Source: Acanthaster planci (taxonomy: Eukaryota > Echinodermata > Asteroidea > Valvatida > Acanthasteridae). Taken from it: a stretch of DNA of 64,000 nucleotides. Below are positions 49,101 through 62,000 of this stretch, one piece after another. The notes under the pieces are model-generated. The model was given only the letters and a program-made list of their open reading frames with translations, was not told where the DNA came from and did not search any database. Where the stretch lies: NCBI RefSeq assembly GCF_001949145.1, contig NW_019091618.1, positions 127,317 through 191,316 of the forward strand. The letters are read 5' to 3'. The translations under genes were made by a program, and so were the position numbers. Position 1 is the first letter of the stretch. Every line of letters begins with the position of its first letter.

Positions 49101-52100
49101 AACTTGACACCTCGTTCCTGGCAATGATTTCACAAAATGTGGCATGACGTGGGATGACATGGCACAAATTTTTGCCATAGCTGCACAGTATACGTTCAAT
49201 TTCACAGAAAGTTGCTTAGCTGCGTAACGTTTTAATTATATTAATTTCTTAGACTACAGTTACAGCTTTTACGACTGTACCTTTGCAATATTACAGCAGT
49301 CATCTACCAGTCATTGAATTACCTTCACCCGCCATTTGAAAAAACTTTTTTCTTCATTGGCATGGACAGAAAATCTCAAATTTCTCTTTCAGCCAAACAA
49401 AACTTTTCACAGACATCTAAATCAAAGCTGTGCATTGTACGTTTCTTGTGCAAGCCTTGTTAAGTTAAGCAATGATGAACCTTAACCAAATATTTTATTC
49501 ATTTCACTTTCGCTTTGTTCGGCATAACTTACACCACCTAAAATGATTGCGTAAGTAACACCACAAATTGTTGTGCAAGTTGGGGACTTTAGTGCTTAAG
49601 TTTTGTGAAATCACTTTAATTTGTTGCGCAAAGAATGCAGTAAAATGTGACATGACATGACACCATTGTGTAAAGTGTCATAAAATCAGATTCTCCAGGA
49701 AGGGTAGAATGTCCTCTTTGCAGTGGTATAAGCTTGTGATGTTATTGACACAGATGATGGAACGAATTAGACCGATGTTAAGGGTTTTGCCATAACAGTA
49801 ATTTTTATCTCGGTATATGTTTTAAGTGGACACCCTGTATTGCAGAAACACCGTCAATCATGCTCTGGTTGAAACCTGACAAAGTTAACTTTATACTGAA
49901 AAAATATAGTCAAGGTTTTGGAATTACTAGTTTGTTGTTCAGGCTGTATGCAGATCATTTGTTTTGACGTTAATTAATTTGGAAGTGTTAATTGTTGTAT
50001 CACTGTCTATTCAATTTTATTTTTCTTTGGATTTGGCTCCCCCCCAAAAGATATCAGTCAGTACGGATGGGGTGGAGCCCTCTCCCCCATGAAAGACATC
50101 TATGGTATGATGTATGCATTTCTTTTTGTTCCACCTGTTTGCAAGCTGGAGTAGTTAGTCTTGCCATTAAAAATATTAAAGTGACTTGAAAACTCTAAGT
50201 ATCAAATGTGGGAAATAAAGCAATCGCAAAATTCAACAATATTAGATCTTTTATTTCTAATTGCTGGAATAAATTGAATCAAGTTGTATTGTCATTCTCA
50301 AGTATCTGAGACTGAATATTTTGTTAAGGACCGTGCAGAATTCCACAACAATAAACACTGCAATATATATTGATCATTAACATCCTATTTACATTTTAAC
50401 GTCCCACATAAGTACAATAGTGCCGTGTGGCTCAGCACAATTTCCTCTTTAGATTCAGTGCGCTTGTCGTAGTGACCTAATGTAGACATTCATATTTTTA
50501 TTTACAGTCTGTTTATGCACAGCAAAAAGTGAAAGTCAGGACTTGCGCATACGTTGATAATATTTATGGACCAATACAGTAAAAGAAATATGGGCCTTAA
50601 AATGACTGTGAGCAGTTGTCTCAATATTGGATAACTGACTCTGAAAAATTCCTTGCAGACCCCAAAACTATAGTTACTACAGTACAGAATGTTGAAAACT
50701 GAGGGATAAACCGATGGGAAAAAATACTGAAATCTTTTAAAATAGGAAAAGTATCATACCTGCGATCAGTGTTGTGGTTGAGACCTCTTCTGACCATCAC
50801 AAGATCAAACAAGGCCATCATAACCTCCAGTCTGAATTCAAGTCACAAACTATTCATATGAACTGCAACAAAAGCATTCCTTTGTCACTGTCTAGCCTGT
50901 TTCTTGTGACTGGTCTTATAACAGTCTTGACAACAACACTGGCTGCAATATACACCTTTACTTCCATTTATATTATATAAGCAACAGGCTGGAGGGAAAC
51001 GACACTTAATGTTTAACTAACCTTTTTATCTTGCCGGCAATAAGTACTTGACAAAGCATCACTGTTACAGGTATAAATAACAGAATTACAGAGACCAGGT
51101 AATACTGACAGGGGGTTGAACTATTGTACATGTTGGTGGGATCTCTCTGAAAATCTTTGTGTGTAAATATTTGCCCCTTGCTGATGTCATAAATGACATG
51201 ACAATTTCAAGGCCTATAGTATGAGACTTGCCTTATTTACAAAATTAACTATGGAAGTCAGCAGTCAAGTACTGTAATTATTTATATGTTATTGCACTAA
51301 CAACATTAATGTTTATAAAAAATGTGTAAATCCACAATTGTATTAATAAAATAAGTAATATAAACATGGAAGTGTTTGAAATGTATGATTGTTATTATTA
51401 TGGATGATGATAATCTCTCATATTTCATTTGGCTAGAATAATTTGAAAATTTATTTCAACAACTAAATGTTATTTCTGCCGGGAGCCCTGAGTACAGTGC
51501 ATATCTGTACATGTAACAGCTTACATGTGCATTTACAAGCCAGAAAGATCAGCAATGGTACCGTTTCTGTGAAAATCATATCTGTATACTAGATGCCATG
51601 ATGCCTTCACATCAAGGCAGATGAGTGACTTTATTTTTACCCGAGATGATTGAGACAAACAGAATTATTCAGCAAGAAACTTGTATCATGAGAACTGCAA
51701 ATAGAAAATTGACAAAGACACAACAATCACCTTGGGTGGAAATGGTCACAGATGTATTGATGTTACTTAATTGACATGAATGATGGAAAAAATACAAAAT
51801 GAGGAAGAGTATGAATCTAAACACACACTGAGGCTGAAGAAAACATGAAAAAATTAGAGTAAAATTAAAACTGGGAACACAGGGTTTGAAAGAAAAGGTA
51901 CGGTTACAACTGACAGACAACATGCAGTACATGTGTATGTCTCAAGCCACGGTCAGTACATGTAGTTCAGAAGTATACAACCTTATGCATGCCATCAACT
52001 CGGTGTAGGAACAAGAGAAGGCATGTGCTAACAATGCTTTTTTGGAAGGAATTCACTCATGTCTGTTTGGCATGAGCTGCTTGAAGCCCATGCAACCATT

Positions 52101-52968
52101 TCAGTAATCAACAGTTCAAACAGCTTTGTTGAAATGTGTGGTCTTAGCATATGCACTGACTGCATGTTTGAACCCAGTTGAAAAACTGTGCACCAGCCTC
52201 TCTTTTCTTGGCTGAAGAGGGGTGCACCTCTTCCAATCGGAGTGGATACCAGGCATGCCAATACATGTACATGTATTGGCATGCATGTATTGTACTAAAT
52301 GTACCCCTTGCTGCCACAATGGTGCAGGCAGGTGTTCCAGGTGATCATGCAAACTGTGTTGCATTCAGCCATTTGGTTGTTTATGGATAGTGATATGGCA
52401 TTGAGTTCTTTCGATAGGAATTAAACTTCCAGAATGACTGTGTTGGTCAGTTGTACTTCTCTAAGATCACCTCGATGACTTCCACGGAGGACAAAGAGCT
52501 CTAACCAATCACACATTTCACGAAGACAAGCACTTTAGGACTGCAGACATATACAAATTACATTGGTGATTCTCAAGGTAAAGCCATTCATTTTTGGATG
52601 ACACTAAAATTATACATGGCCAACATGAACAACAAACAAGCCAGCTACTCCAGGGTCTGCCATAAACTTTGAATCAAACTGCCTCTGCAGGAAAAGTCAC
52701 CAAACACATTTCATAGAGGTACAGTCCTGTCCATTGTTTACACACTTTTCATGTGAGAATGACAGACAACAGTAGAAAGCAACAGCAGGAGTACTTGATG
52801 CATTCTGACTGAATCAGGCAATGTAATCCTATCGGCAGCAAGAGGCAAACACATCAACATGTCCAACAAATTTACTTGGAAGCAGCTACTGGAACGTAGC
52901 TTTGGGGAAAAAAAAAGTGGTTCTTGGATACTCTGGGAGGCAGCCATAACACAATGGCAAGGTAAAGT
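46143..52968. other. Intergenic region between convergent genes
   Basis: No exon, RNA gene or dated transposon was recognised in about 6.8 kb. It must contain the 3' untranslated regions of both neighbours. For the minus-strand gene no AATAAA lies close to the stop; the first clear one I see on that strand is at 51630-51635. A perfect 32-bp palindrome lies at 52253-52284. Confidence 0.5.
52253..52284. repeat. Perfect 32-bp palindrome
   Basis: GCATGCCAATACATGT is followed directly by its exact reverse complement, with no spacer. It is centred on the locally common TACATGTACATGTA word but extended by CCAAT/ATTGG and GCATGC on both sides. About 0.7 kb beyond the stop of the LRRIQ1-like gene. 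Confidence 0.95.
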
Positions 52969-53066
52969 TCATCGTTTACTGGTCCATCCTTTGAGCACTG
53001 GCCTGTTACTCCCAATTCCTCCCCTCTCACGGGTTCTTCCACTTGGCGCTGAATTGGTCTTAATTG
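52969..53066 (-). CDS. LRRIQ1: LRRIQ1-like terminal exon
   Basis: Acceptor CGCTTACCAG, stop TGA at 52969-52971. Basic Gly/Arg-rich tail ending RPVLKGWTSKR. Chosen over the longer overlapping frame because only this one keeps the splice phase. Confidence 0.65.
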
Positions 53067-56000
53067 CTGGTAAGCGAAGTTCTTCATGTGCTGTCAATAA
53101 ATGAGATAGCACACAAACACTACAGGTTTTGCTGCATAAACCCTAGCAATGTATGGAGTAACTAAGCACAATGATATCTCTTTTTGAAATGAAATTTTCA
53201 TCTTTTCAAAGGCAGTCTGTCTTTTGAAGGCATGCAGTCTTTTGAGCAGGCTGTTGTCAGACTGGTTTAATGCTCTTCACTGGCCAGTATGGGAAAGTAA
53301 GAGGCTCTGTGTGAAGAACATATTTATGATGTAATTGGGTAGAAAGATGGTGGCCAAAAGAATTTAATCAGCCTTGGTATTCTACAAAGTGGAACTCATA
53401 AAAATTGTAACCTTTCCCACATACCTTAACCTTAGATACTGCATGTGCGTTACCATGAAAGGCTCAACATTATTAAACATATTTTTAAAAAGACAAGGAA
53501 CAGAATTACATGAACACAGCAAGGTAAACTGTTTTAAACAGGAGACAAATCAAGAAACAACTCAATTTAAAATTATTTCAATCAGTTTAACTGCCTCCAT
53601 TCAACAACTGTTTCCCACCAGCCCTCATATTCTCTATCTTGAATTATGTCTCTTGGACACTATGGTACTTTTTGAAGATACGTGACCACAGATTATTTCA
53701 ATACAGGTGTACCCTTTCACCGTTCCTATGTCTCCCCCACCTCAGTAACACAACACAGTCACCATTCAAAACAAAATCATAAGAGAAAAACTGAGTTGCT
53801 AAGTAAAAAATGCCAGGGGTAAATTTGAAGCAATGTACAATCCACTTACAATGTGATGAGAATGAATGGCTTCTTGGCCTATGTGACGTACTGCTTACGC
53901 TGCTAGCACCATCAATAGACTGCAACTCCAGTAAGGGACTCGCCTGATAATACAAAGTGCATATCATTACATGTTAATTTTGGATTTTTGCCCTGCCCGA
54001 TGTGTATTTTAACACTGTATACTCAGTGTATGCCCCCAAAGGCTTGTGAAAAAACCACAAGCGTACTCAGGTGGGACTCGAACCCACGACCTCCTGCTGA
54101 CTAGTGCAGACGTCTTAACCACTCGACTACCGAGCTTAGCGGTGTCGACCGGCTGGTTTGAATTGGATGTAGCAGTGGGTACCGCAAACAACTGTATCAA
54201 AGCTGGATTTACACCAACGAGATGTATGCCTTTGGGGGCATACGCTGAGTATAGAGTGTTAAAATACACGTTGGGCCAAAGTCCAAAATTAATTTACATC
54301 TCCCCAGTGCAAATCCATTTTTGAAATAGACATTACATGTCATTGTTATCAATCAATTAGAATTACCTTCACTGTAAGTATCGGCTATTACAGCCCTTGA
54401 CATGACAATGCCAAACAGTTAACAACAAAACTTACATGTACATGTAGCTTTTTATCCAACCGTGGTTATGATTACAAAGCGGTGCAAATCCATCTTTGAA
54501 ATAGTAATTTCTGAGACAGGAAACAGCTTTACGCAGGGTTTCCTTCTCAGTTTACCAAATATACAATAAGTGAAATGATCCCAACGAAACGGAATACTTT
54601 AGCATGACTTAACACTCAGCCACACTGCCAGAAATATCTACTCCAACTGGCAATGACAAATTCTGTACAGCCTTGTTGATTATGCCTTGCTAATCACAAG
54701 GTTAAACAGCACGTCTCCATACAAGAAATCAATATGATTGCCTAGGTTATAAAGTGAGTCACTAAGGTTCATTAAGAACATACATGCTGTACTACATGTA
54801 GCTACCCAAATGAGGTCAACGTAACATTTAGACAATATCAGTGCACATTATGCTGATACGTTTATTCTTGTTACCATAGTTTCTTGTCAAAGAAACACAC
54901 AACATACCATGAGTTGAACTCTCCCCTGTATTGCATTGGGACTAATAGCAGGTAAATTGGGCTCACTACTGCTCTGTCTGCCATACTCTTGCAACATGTC
55001 ATCTGGAACTCCAGTATGACTGTGAACCCATCTGTATTGAAATAAATAAGTCAAAACGTTTACTGACAATGCTACGTTTCCTACACTGTACAGTTACTTT
55101 CAGTAATGTTAGAAGACATCTTTGCTTACATAGCTAAAAAAGGCTACTTCTGTCTGACCGTAGTGAAAGCCATTGGCAGATGTTAAGACTTACACTGATT
55201 GAGGTCTTTGGAATCATGGATAGTACGGTAATATTCAATATTTTTAATCAAAGTCTTGCCAAAATGGTTTGACACCATGCATACAAGGATGTCTTGCATA
55301 CACTGTAGCTGTGTTTATTACTGTTTTTAACTCCATGACGAATAACATTAGTGCTTTAAAAAGTATATTTTTATGGAAACTGTATCATGCTGTAAATGTT
55401 AAGGGGCTCAGCATTTCAACCCCATCACAACTGGCAAAGGTAGCTTCGATGACTTTCTAGTTTATATTACTGAAAGGTTATTAAAACAAACATTATTTTG
55501 ATAGTATGCTTTGATATGATAATATCCTCTGGGGAGGTGCCTTGAACAAATCAACATCTCTGCCCAGTACAATCTATTCCATAGTTGTGTTTCAGAAGTG
55601 ATAACAGAAATGAGTGTATGTACAATAGCAGATTAACAGGAACTTATGATTCAAATTGGTCAGGTGCAAACCACAAACAGACCAAGATGAAGCACAGACA
55701 AATATGATACTAGGTCTCAGTGTTTAAAGACTACAATATTATCATCATCGTACAAAGTAGGATTAACGACCAAATATCAGGAACATGATACTTTACATTT
55801 ATCCATAATAAAACTCACTCCAATGTTCTAGCATCTTTGTGTTCTTTCTCCTTTCTCTGTGCTGCCATTGTATTTTGGATCTCCTGTTCTCGAGCTGCAT
55901 AGTTCAAGGCATGAAAAAGAAAAACATGCACTCTCAAAACAAATGAACAAATATGAGCATAAAAATACAAAAAAATGTCATGTTTAACAGACATAAATAA

Positions 56001-59000
56001 ACATCTTAGCTAAACCTTGATTACAATTAATTATTTCAAGATGAAGGTACCTTTTGTTTCAAAAACTGTTATTGACATTTTGAGAAACACCAAACTGATG
56101 GCATGGCAAAACTCCTGGACAATTGAAAACAATTCAAACAAGACAATTCTGAAAAATTGTTATGTTTCACTGAGATAAATGACTCCTTTTAGATTTCACT
56201 GCTTTCTTCCTTGTCCATGTCTCTACAGCTACAAAATGTTCAATATCTAGACATGCTACTGTAGATACCTTGGAAGAACTCCTGTCTCTGTACACCCCTT
56301 TTAGGAGAGGGAACCACTCGAGTAGAATCATGGACTTTCTTCATGTGTTGATATCGCTGTAAAGGATCTGTACCATAAAAGAATGCACAATATCGAAAGT
56401 CAACTGTATGGTACTAATAGACAAGAGAACTTGCATGATCAAGATCCCAAGAACCCAAAATACATGTATGAGCACTGGACACAGGAGACTTGCCCAAGAA
56501 CTGGAGATCCACAGAGAGCCAAATAATGAATGTTTATGAGTGAAATGGTGAAATGGTGAGAGTAACTGTATGAGTTGGTAGATGAAACATGCCATTCAAC
56601 AAGGGATAACCACATGAAAAACACTCCATATGTTATTGAATGAAATGATTCCTTCAACTGCACAAATGAGAATGTAAGCAATGCATTTTAATGAAGAAAT
56701 CACGATGCAATCAACAGGGATAATGGAACAAGAATGGTGTGGATTCATTCAGGTGTAGCACAAATATCTTGCCACATCTCATCATCTCATATCTCTGATA
56801 TCCTACATGTTAATGTTCTTAACAGTCGCTATCTGGTCTATGTACAGGTCAGTCATCTTTTGTTCTGCAAAGAGCATCCACTAAGGCTGTGAAACTTGGT
56901 GCACCGCAAAGAGCANNNNNNNNNNNNNNNNNNNNNNNNNNNNNNNNNNNNNNNNNNNNNNNNNNNNNNNNNNNNNNNNNNNNNNNNNNNNNNNNNNNNN
57001 NNNNNNNNNNNNNNNNNNNNNNNNNNNNNNNNNNNNNNNNNNNNNNNNNNNNNNNNNNNNNNNNNNNNNNNNNNNNNNNNNNNNNNNNNNNNNNNNNNNN
57101 NNNNNNNNNNNNNNNNNNNNNNNNNNNNNNNNNNNNNNNNNNNNNNNNNNNNNNNNNNNNNNNNNNNNNNNNNNNNNNNNNNNNNNNNNNNNNNNNNNNN
57201 NNNNNNNNNNNNNNNNNNNNNNNNNNNNNNNNNNNNNNNNNNNNNNNNNNNNNNNNNNNNNNNNNNNNNNNNNNNNNNNNNNNNNNNNNNNNNNNNNNNN
57301 NNNNNNNNNNNNNNNNNNNNNNNNNNNNNNNNNNNNNNNNNNNNNNNNNNNNNNNNNNNNNNNNNNNNNNNNNNNNNNNNNNNNNNNNNNNNNNNNNNNN
57401 NNNNNNNNNNNNNNNNNNNNNNNNNNNNNNNNNNNNNNNNNNNNNNNNNNNNNNNNNNNNNNNNNNNNNNNNNNNNNNNNNNNNNNNNNNNNNNNNNNNN
57501 NNNNNNNNNNNNNNNNNNNNNNNNNNNNNNNNNNNNNNNNNNNNNNNNNNNNNNNNNNNNNNNNNNNNNNNNNNNNNNNNNNNNNNNNNNNNNNNNNNNN
57601 NNNNNNNNNNNNNNNNNNNNNNNNNNNNNNNNNNNNNNNNNNNNNNNNNNNNNNNNNNNNNNNNNNNNNNNNNNNNNNNNNNNNNNNNNNNNNNNNNNNN
57701 NNNNNNNNNNNNNNNNNNNNNNNNNNNNNNNNNNNNNNNNNNNNNNNNNNNNNNNNNNNNNNNNNNNNNNNNNNNNNNNNNNNNNNNNNNNNNNNNNNNN
57801 NNNNNNNNNNNNNNNNNNNNNNNNNNAATGCAATTTATCACTTGTGGTTGATGAGAATTAAAACATGTTTCATTTTCTTTAATATGAAACTTACAAAATA
57901 ATAAAAATGTTTTCATTTTTTTCCTTGACATTTTACAATACTTACCAAGTGCTTTTTTCTTGTGTGTGCCTGCTCCTTTAGACAATTTCTTAGCACGCTT
58001 CATCATTAACTCTGCTGTGGTAGAATCTTTGAAACCCCTTCAAACAGGCAATTAAAAGTGGCATACATGCATTTTGACTGTCAACAAAAGCAATCCATAA
58101 ATTTACAGTGTAATTTAAATAAATTCACTCCAAATGAGTGAATCTAAAGTAACTGATATGGCTGAATAACTGGAATGAGATCTCCTTATGTTAACACTAT
58201 ATCTGAACAGGTTCATATGGTATTTGTTTGTTGGTATCAAACAAAGATTTTTAAATCACTATAAATGATGCTACAGAAATAATAGAAACACAGCATGACT
58301 GGACATTTTAAAATACCATGTCCACAGAGCTATATAAATGGAACACAAGAAATAAGAACACAAGTTGGTAGAATACTGTTCTTCACGATTCAGTTTTATG
58401 GACAAATTTCTTCCTAAGTCAAGGAACACAGCCGGTTTATTCTTGTCTCTGAAATTATCCTTCAGGTTTTTCTAGACTTCCGAACTGATCATACATGTGC
58501 TACACTGCCATGGAACTTACAATGTACATGTATTCAATGTATTCAACCCATTATAAATTTCTTAAAATACTATAAGAATGACTGTATGTTACAATGAGTC
58601 ATCAGTTGCTTGGTGAAGTTAACCAAAGAAAATATTTCGTCAATGTTTTAACTTTAATGAGCTCCTATTAATGGATTACAAAGTGACAAATATAATGAAA
58701 GCATTAACACACAACATCAAACATTTAACCTCTTGCTGCCGGGGAACCCCGTTTCGAGCACATGGGTTTATACGCAGAGACACCCCGCCTGAAATGGGTC
58801 AAAAGAGCTGGTCCGTATAACAGAAGACCATATTTGGAACAAAAGCCTGCCATCATTTTTAGGCTTGCATTTTTCGAAGATAATCCGTCACTGATTTTAA
58901 ACAGTATACCACTGTTTTGGGCATAGTGCACCCGTCGATTAGCACCACGGTCAAAAGTGCTCCAGGGCCCCATTGATGAGCATTGATGATGCCACTCGCA

Positions 59001-62000
59001 TTAACTGGGGACAAAGGAAATTACGCAATACCTCACAATTCTGGGCTCTCTTTACAGGGTGGCAGGCCTGGCTGAAATATTCAGGAGTCAATGAAGGCTA
59101 CCTGTCAGCTTAGAGTAGCCACCAAACAGTCATTTGTGTGGGTGTGCCCACTTCTCACCAGTAAGTACCAAGTTTTGATGACATGCAGTTTGCACTATCC
59201 CTGCCTAACTCATGGTCTTACCATTCCTGTGATATCTGATCCTGTTTGTGACTCTTGGTTGTTCTAGGTGTATCACTTGCTGGACTTGAATGCACTGGTG
59301 GGATAGGAGGTTTGCTGATGAGATGAGGTGATGATTGACTATTTCTGCTAGTGTACACATTTGCTGGAGGTATGGGTGAAGCATACCAAGCTTGTCTTGG
59401 TGGTTCAGGGATGTCATGCCGAGTAAGTGCTTGGACTGGTTGGACTTGGGTCTGAGTAGCAGGTACACATGGATGAATTCTCGGTATACTGGGAGTGTCC
59501 GATGGCAACCATTCACTATCAACATTTGCCTGTACAGACATTAACATGGCAAACGCATTTACTGTTACAAATTCTGATTAACATAAAAATAACGTCAAGT
59601 ACACATAGATGCACTGAGAAGTGTTTGAAATCACTATCGGCGAGACTTTTCAATTCACAATTTGAGATCACCTGTAAAGTACTCACACATCACACTTTTA
59701 TATCCAACAACTTACTGCATTTAAGACCGACAGTGCACTTTTAAGTTTGTCTTGCAATGTTTACTGACCTTATGAAAATGTTTTAAAGCAAGCAGTGGAT
59801 CAGCTCTTTACAAATTTTAACTTGTGACATACTTAACTTTTCTTAACTTTTATGTTAACTTACTTACTGTAAGTTAACTTGCAATAACACCATGGGGTGA
59901 AAAGTAGTCTTATTCCACATTTCTATTTTAAACTTAAGGAACTGTGAATGTTAATAAGGGAATTCTAACCTAATATCCGAAGAAAACAATACAGTATTAA
60001 AAAGACAAATGTGATTGACGCTTCAATGTTTATAAAACTATCAAATGCCATCACTGCATTGTCACGACTAATCCTTGGTTTCATGTCATGCATTTGATTA
60101 TGTGACATAAATAATCAAGTACAAAGACTATACCTGTACCATGTAGGTACATGTATATCTCAGCAACTGTTTTATTTATGATTGATTCTGGTGCCAGGTT
60201 TCTTTGATCCAATTATTTCATCTTATTTTCTCAGCTTCTGTTGTGATATTACTTGCTTCACAAATCAAATGTGCACAGGTGCAGAAAGTTTGTTGGCATC
60301 CAGATTGCATCATCCTCACCTGGGCAAAGTCCCATGCTGCTGGATCAACCTCATCATAGAACATAGCTTCATCTTCATCCTCACTGTCATGGTAACGCAC
60401 AGCTTGTCTGGCTAATGCTACCATCTTCCTGACTTTAAAGCCTCTCCACAATGCCTGTGCATACCAAGAAACACAGACATGCAGCAACAATACCAGTAAC
60501 ACTTGAACTCATCAATGACTACTGATAATAATCAAGATCAATTAATCAAGGTAGGTGCTACACCCTGTGCTGATGAATTGCCATGGATTCCATAATGTTA
60601 AAGTATACAGCATGGATCCTGCAATCTAAACTGACCAAGTCTGGTCTATATGGCATAGTGGAATATGAGAACATCAATAGCCTGTGTAAATTATCTTTTT
60701 GGTCAGTATTTTGCTTCATTACTTTTGGTAATAATCATTCTGGAAGTCATATAAATGAAAGGAGATGTCACATTAAGAAATACAGGACAGAATTTCCTAG
60801 CCAGATCCTTTGTAAACAGACAGCATCATCCAGAATTCACCAATACTCACTGAAAGTAATTCCGTTGTTTATTACCATATACAAGTATGCAAGTAAAATT
60901 AAGATAAATTCTACATACATGAGTAACATTATGATCAATTCTAAACAATGTTTATGACACTGCTAACTCTGATAAACGTCATTAGTAAGCATCAGTGATA
61001 GAGGTCTCGAGACCAGTCTTGGGACCACTTTTTGCTGGTCTTGGTCTTGATCTCGGGAGCTGTGCTCTCTGTCTCGTTCCCTTATGATCTCGATAATGTG
61101 GCTGGTCTCGAGTCGAGACTGGCAATATAGCATACGATCAATTACTTTACTTTACTCTGTCATGTCTGTGTTTTCTTCAGCACCGTGGATAAAACCTGTT
61201 CATTTCGTTCGCATTTTTCAGTACAGTTGATAGTTCAAACATTTGTTAGCCCACAGATCATGCTGTCAACCCTGTTAATGAATTGTTATACATGTATATC
61301 TTGGTTCGGTTGTAATTTTGTGTCTCGTTTGTTTATTTCTTGTATTGCTGTTTATTATCCTCGGTCTCCGTCCACTTTGAAGGGGTTGGTCTCGGTCTCG
61401 CAACTTCAAGTCTCGGTCTTGGACTATCCGGTCTCGACTACAACACTGGTAGGCATTGTATTACCTGTATGCGTAGAGCTGCCAAGTACTGTTTGGCATG
61501 GACATCAAGGTTTCGTCTGACCAAGTAGCCCTTCCACCGAGCCTGAATCACTGTTGCTGCATGACTAATGTACATAAAACAAATCAAAAGGTTTATAGAT
61601 TCTGCATAGAACAAATCAGCAATGAAGGACATAAATAAGGTCCTGCAGTATGCAGTTTAAAGAAGTCACACCATATATTTATATTTCATTCAGTCAGTTT
61701 TTAGTGAATTTCACTAAGTTTCCAAGGGACAAAAATAATAAATGCTTGCATTTGAAGTAGGTTAATCAATACATTATACTGACCACAAAAATGTCAATAT
61801 TTTGAATCCTTGTGTAGCAGGGTAAATATCCTTATATAATGGAAGTTACCTCATGATTTAAATCTGTGTCATATAACTTTAAAAACATAAAAGGACAGAA
61901 AATCTGGCTTAAGTAAAAGCAACGGCTCGAAGGTCACACCAATCAATCTTCATTCCAAGAAACTATTATACAGAGCTCACCTGTTTTGTTGTAGCAGTGA

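Noticed and set aside
52738-53087. Longer minus-strand frames overlapping the LRRIQ1-like terminal exon
   Set aside because: They do not fit the splice phase from the preceding exon; the phase-correct frame ends at 52969.
56849-58006. Several 320-385 codon open frames on both strands
   Set aside because: They consist almost entirely of undetermined bases in the 911-bp assembly gap; only the 57946-58037 exon inside is real.
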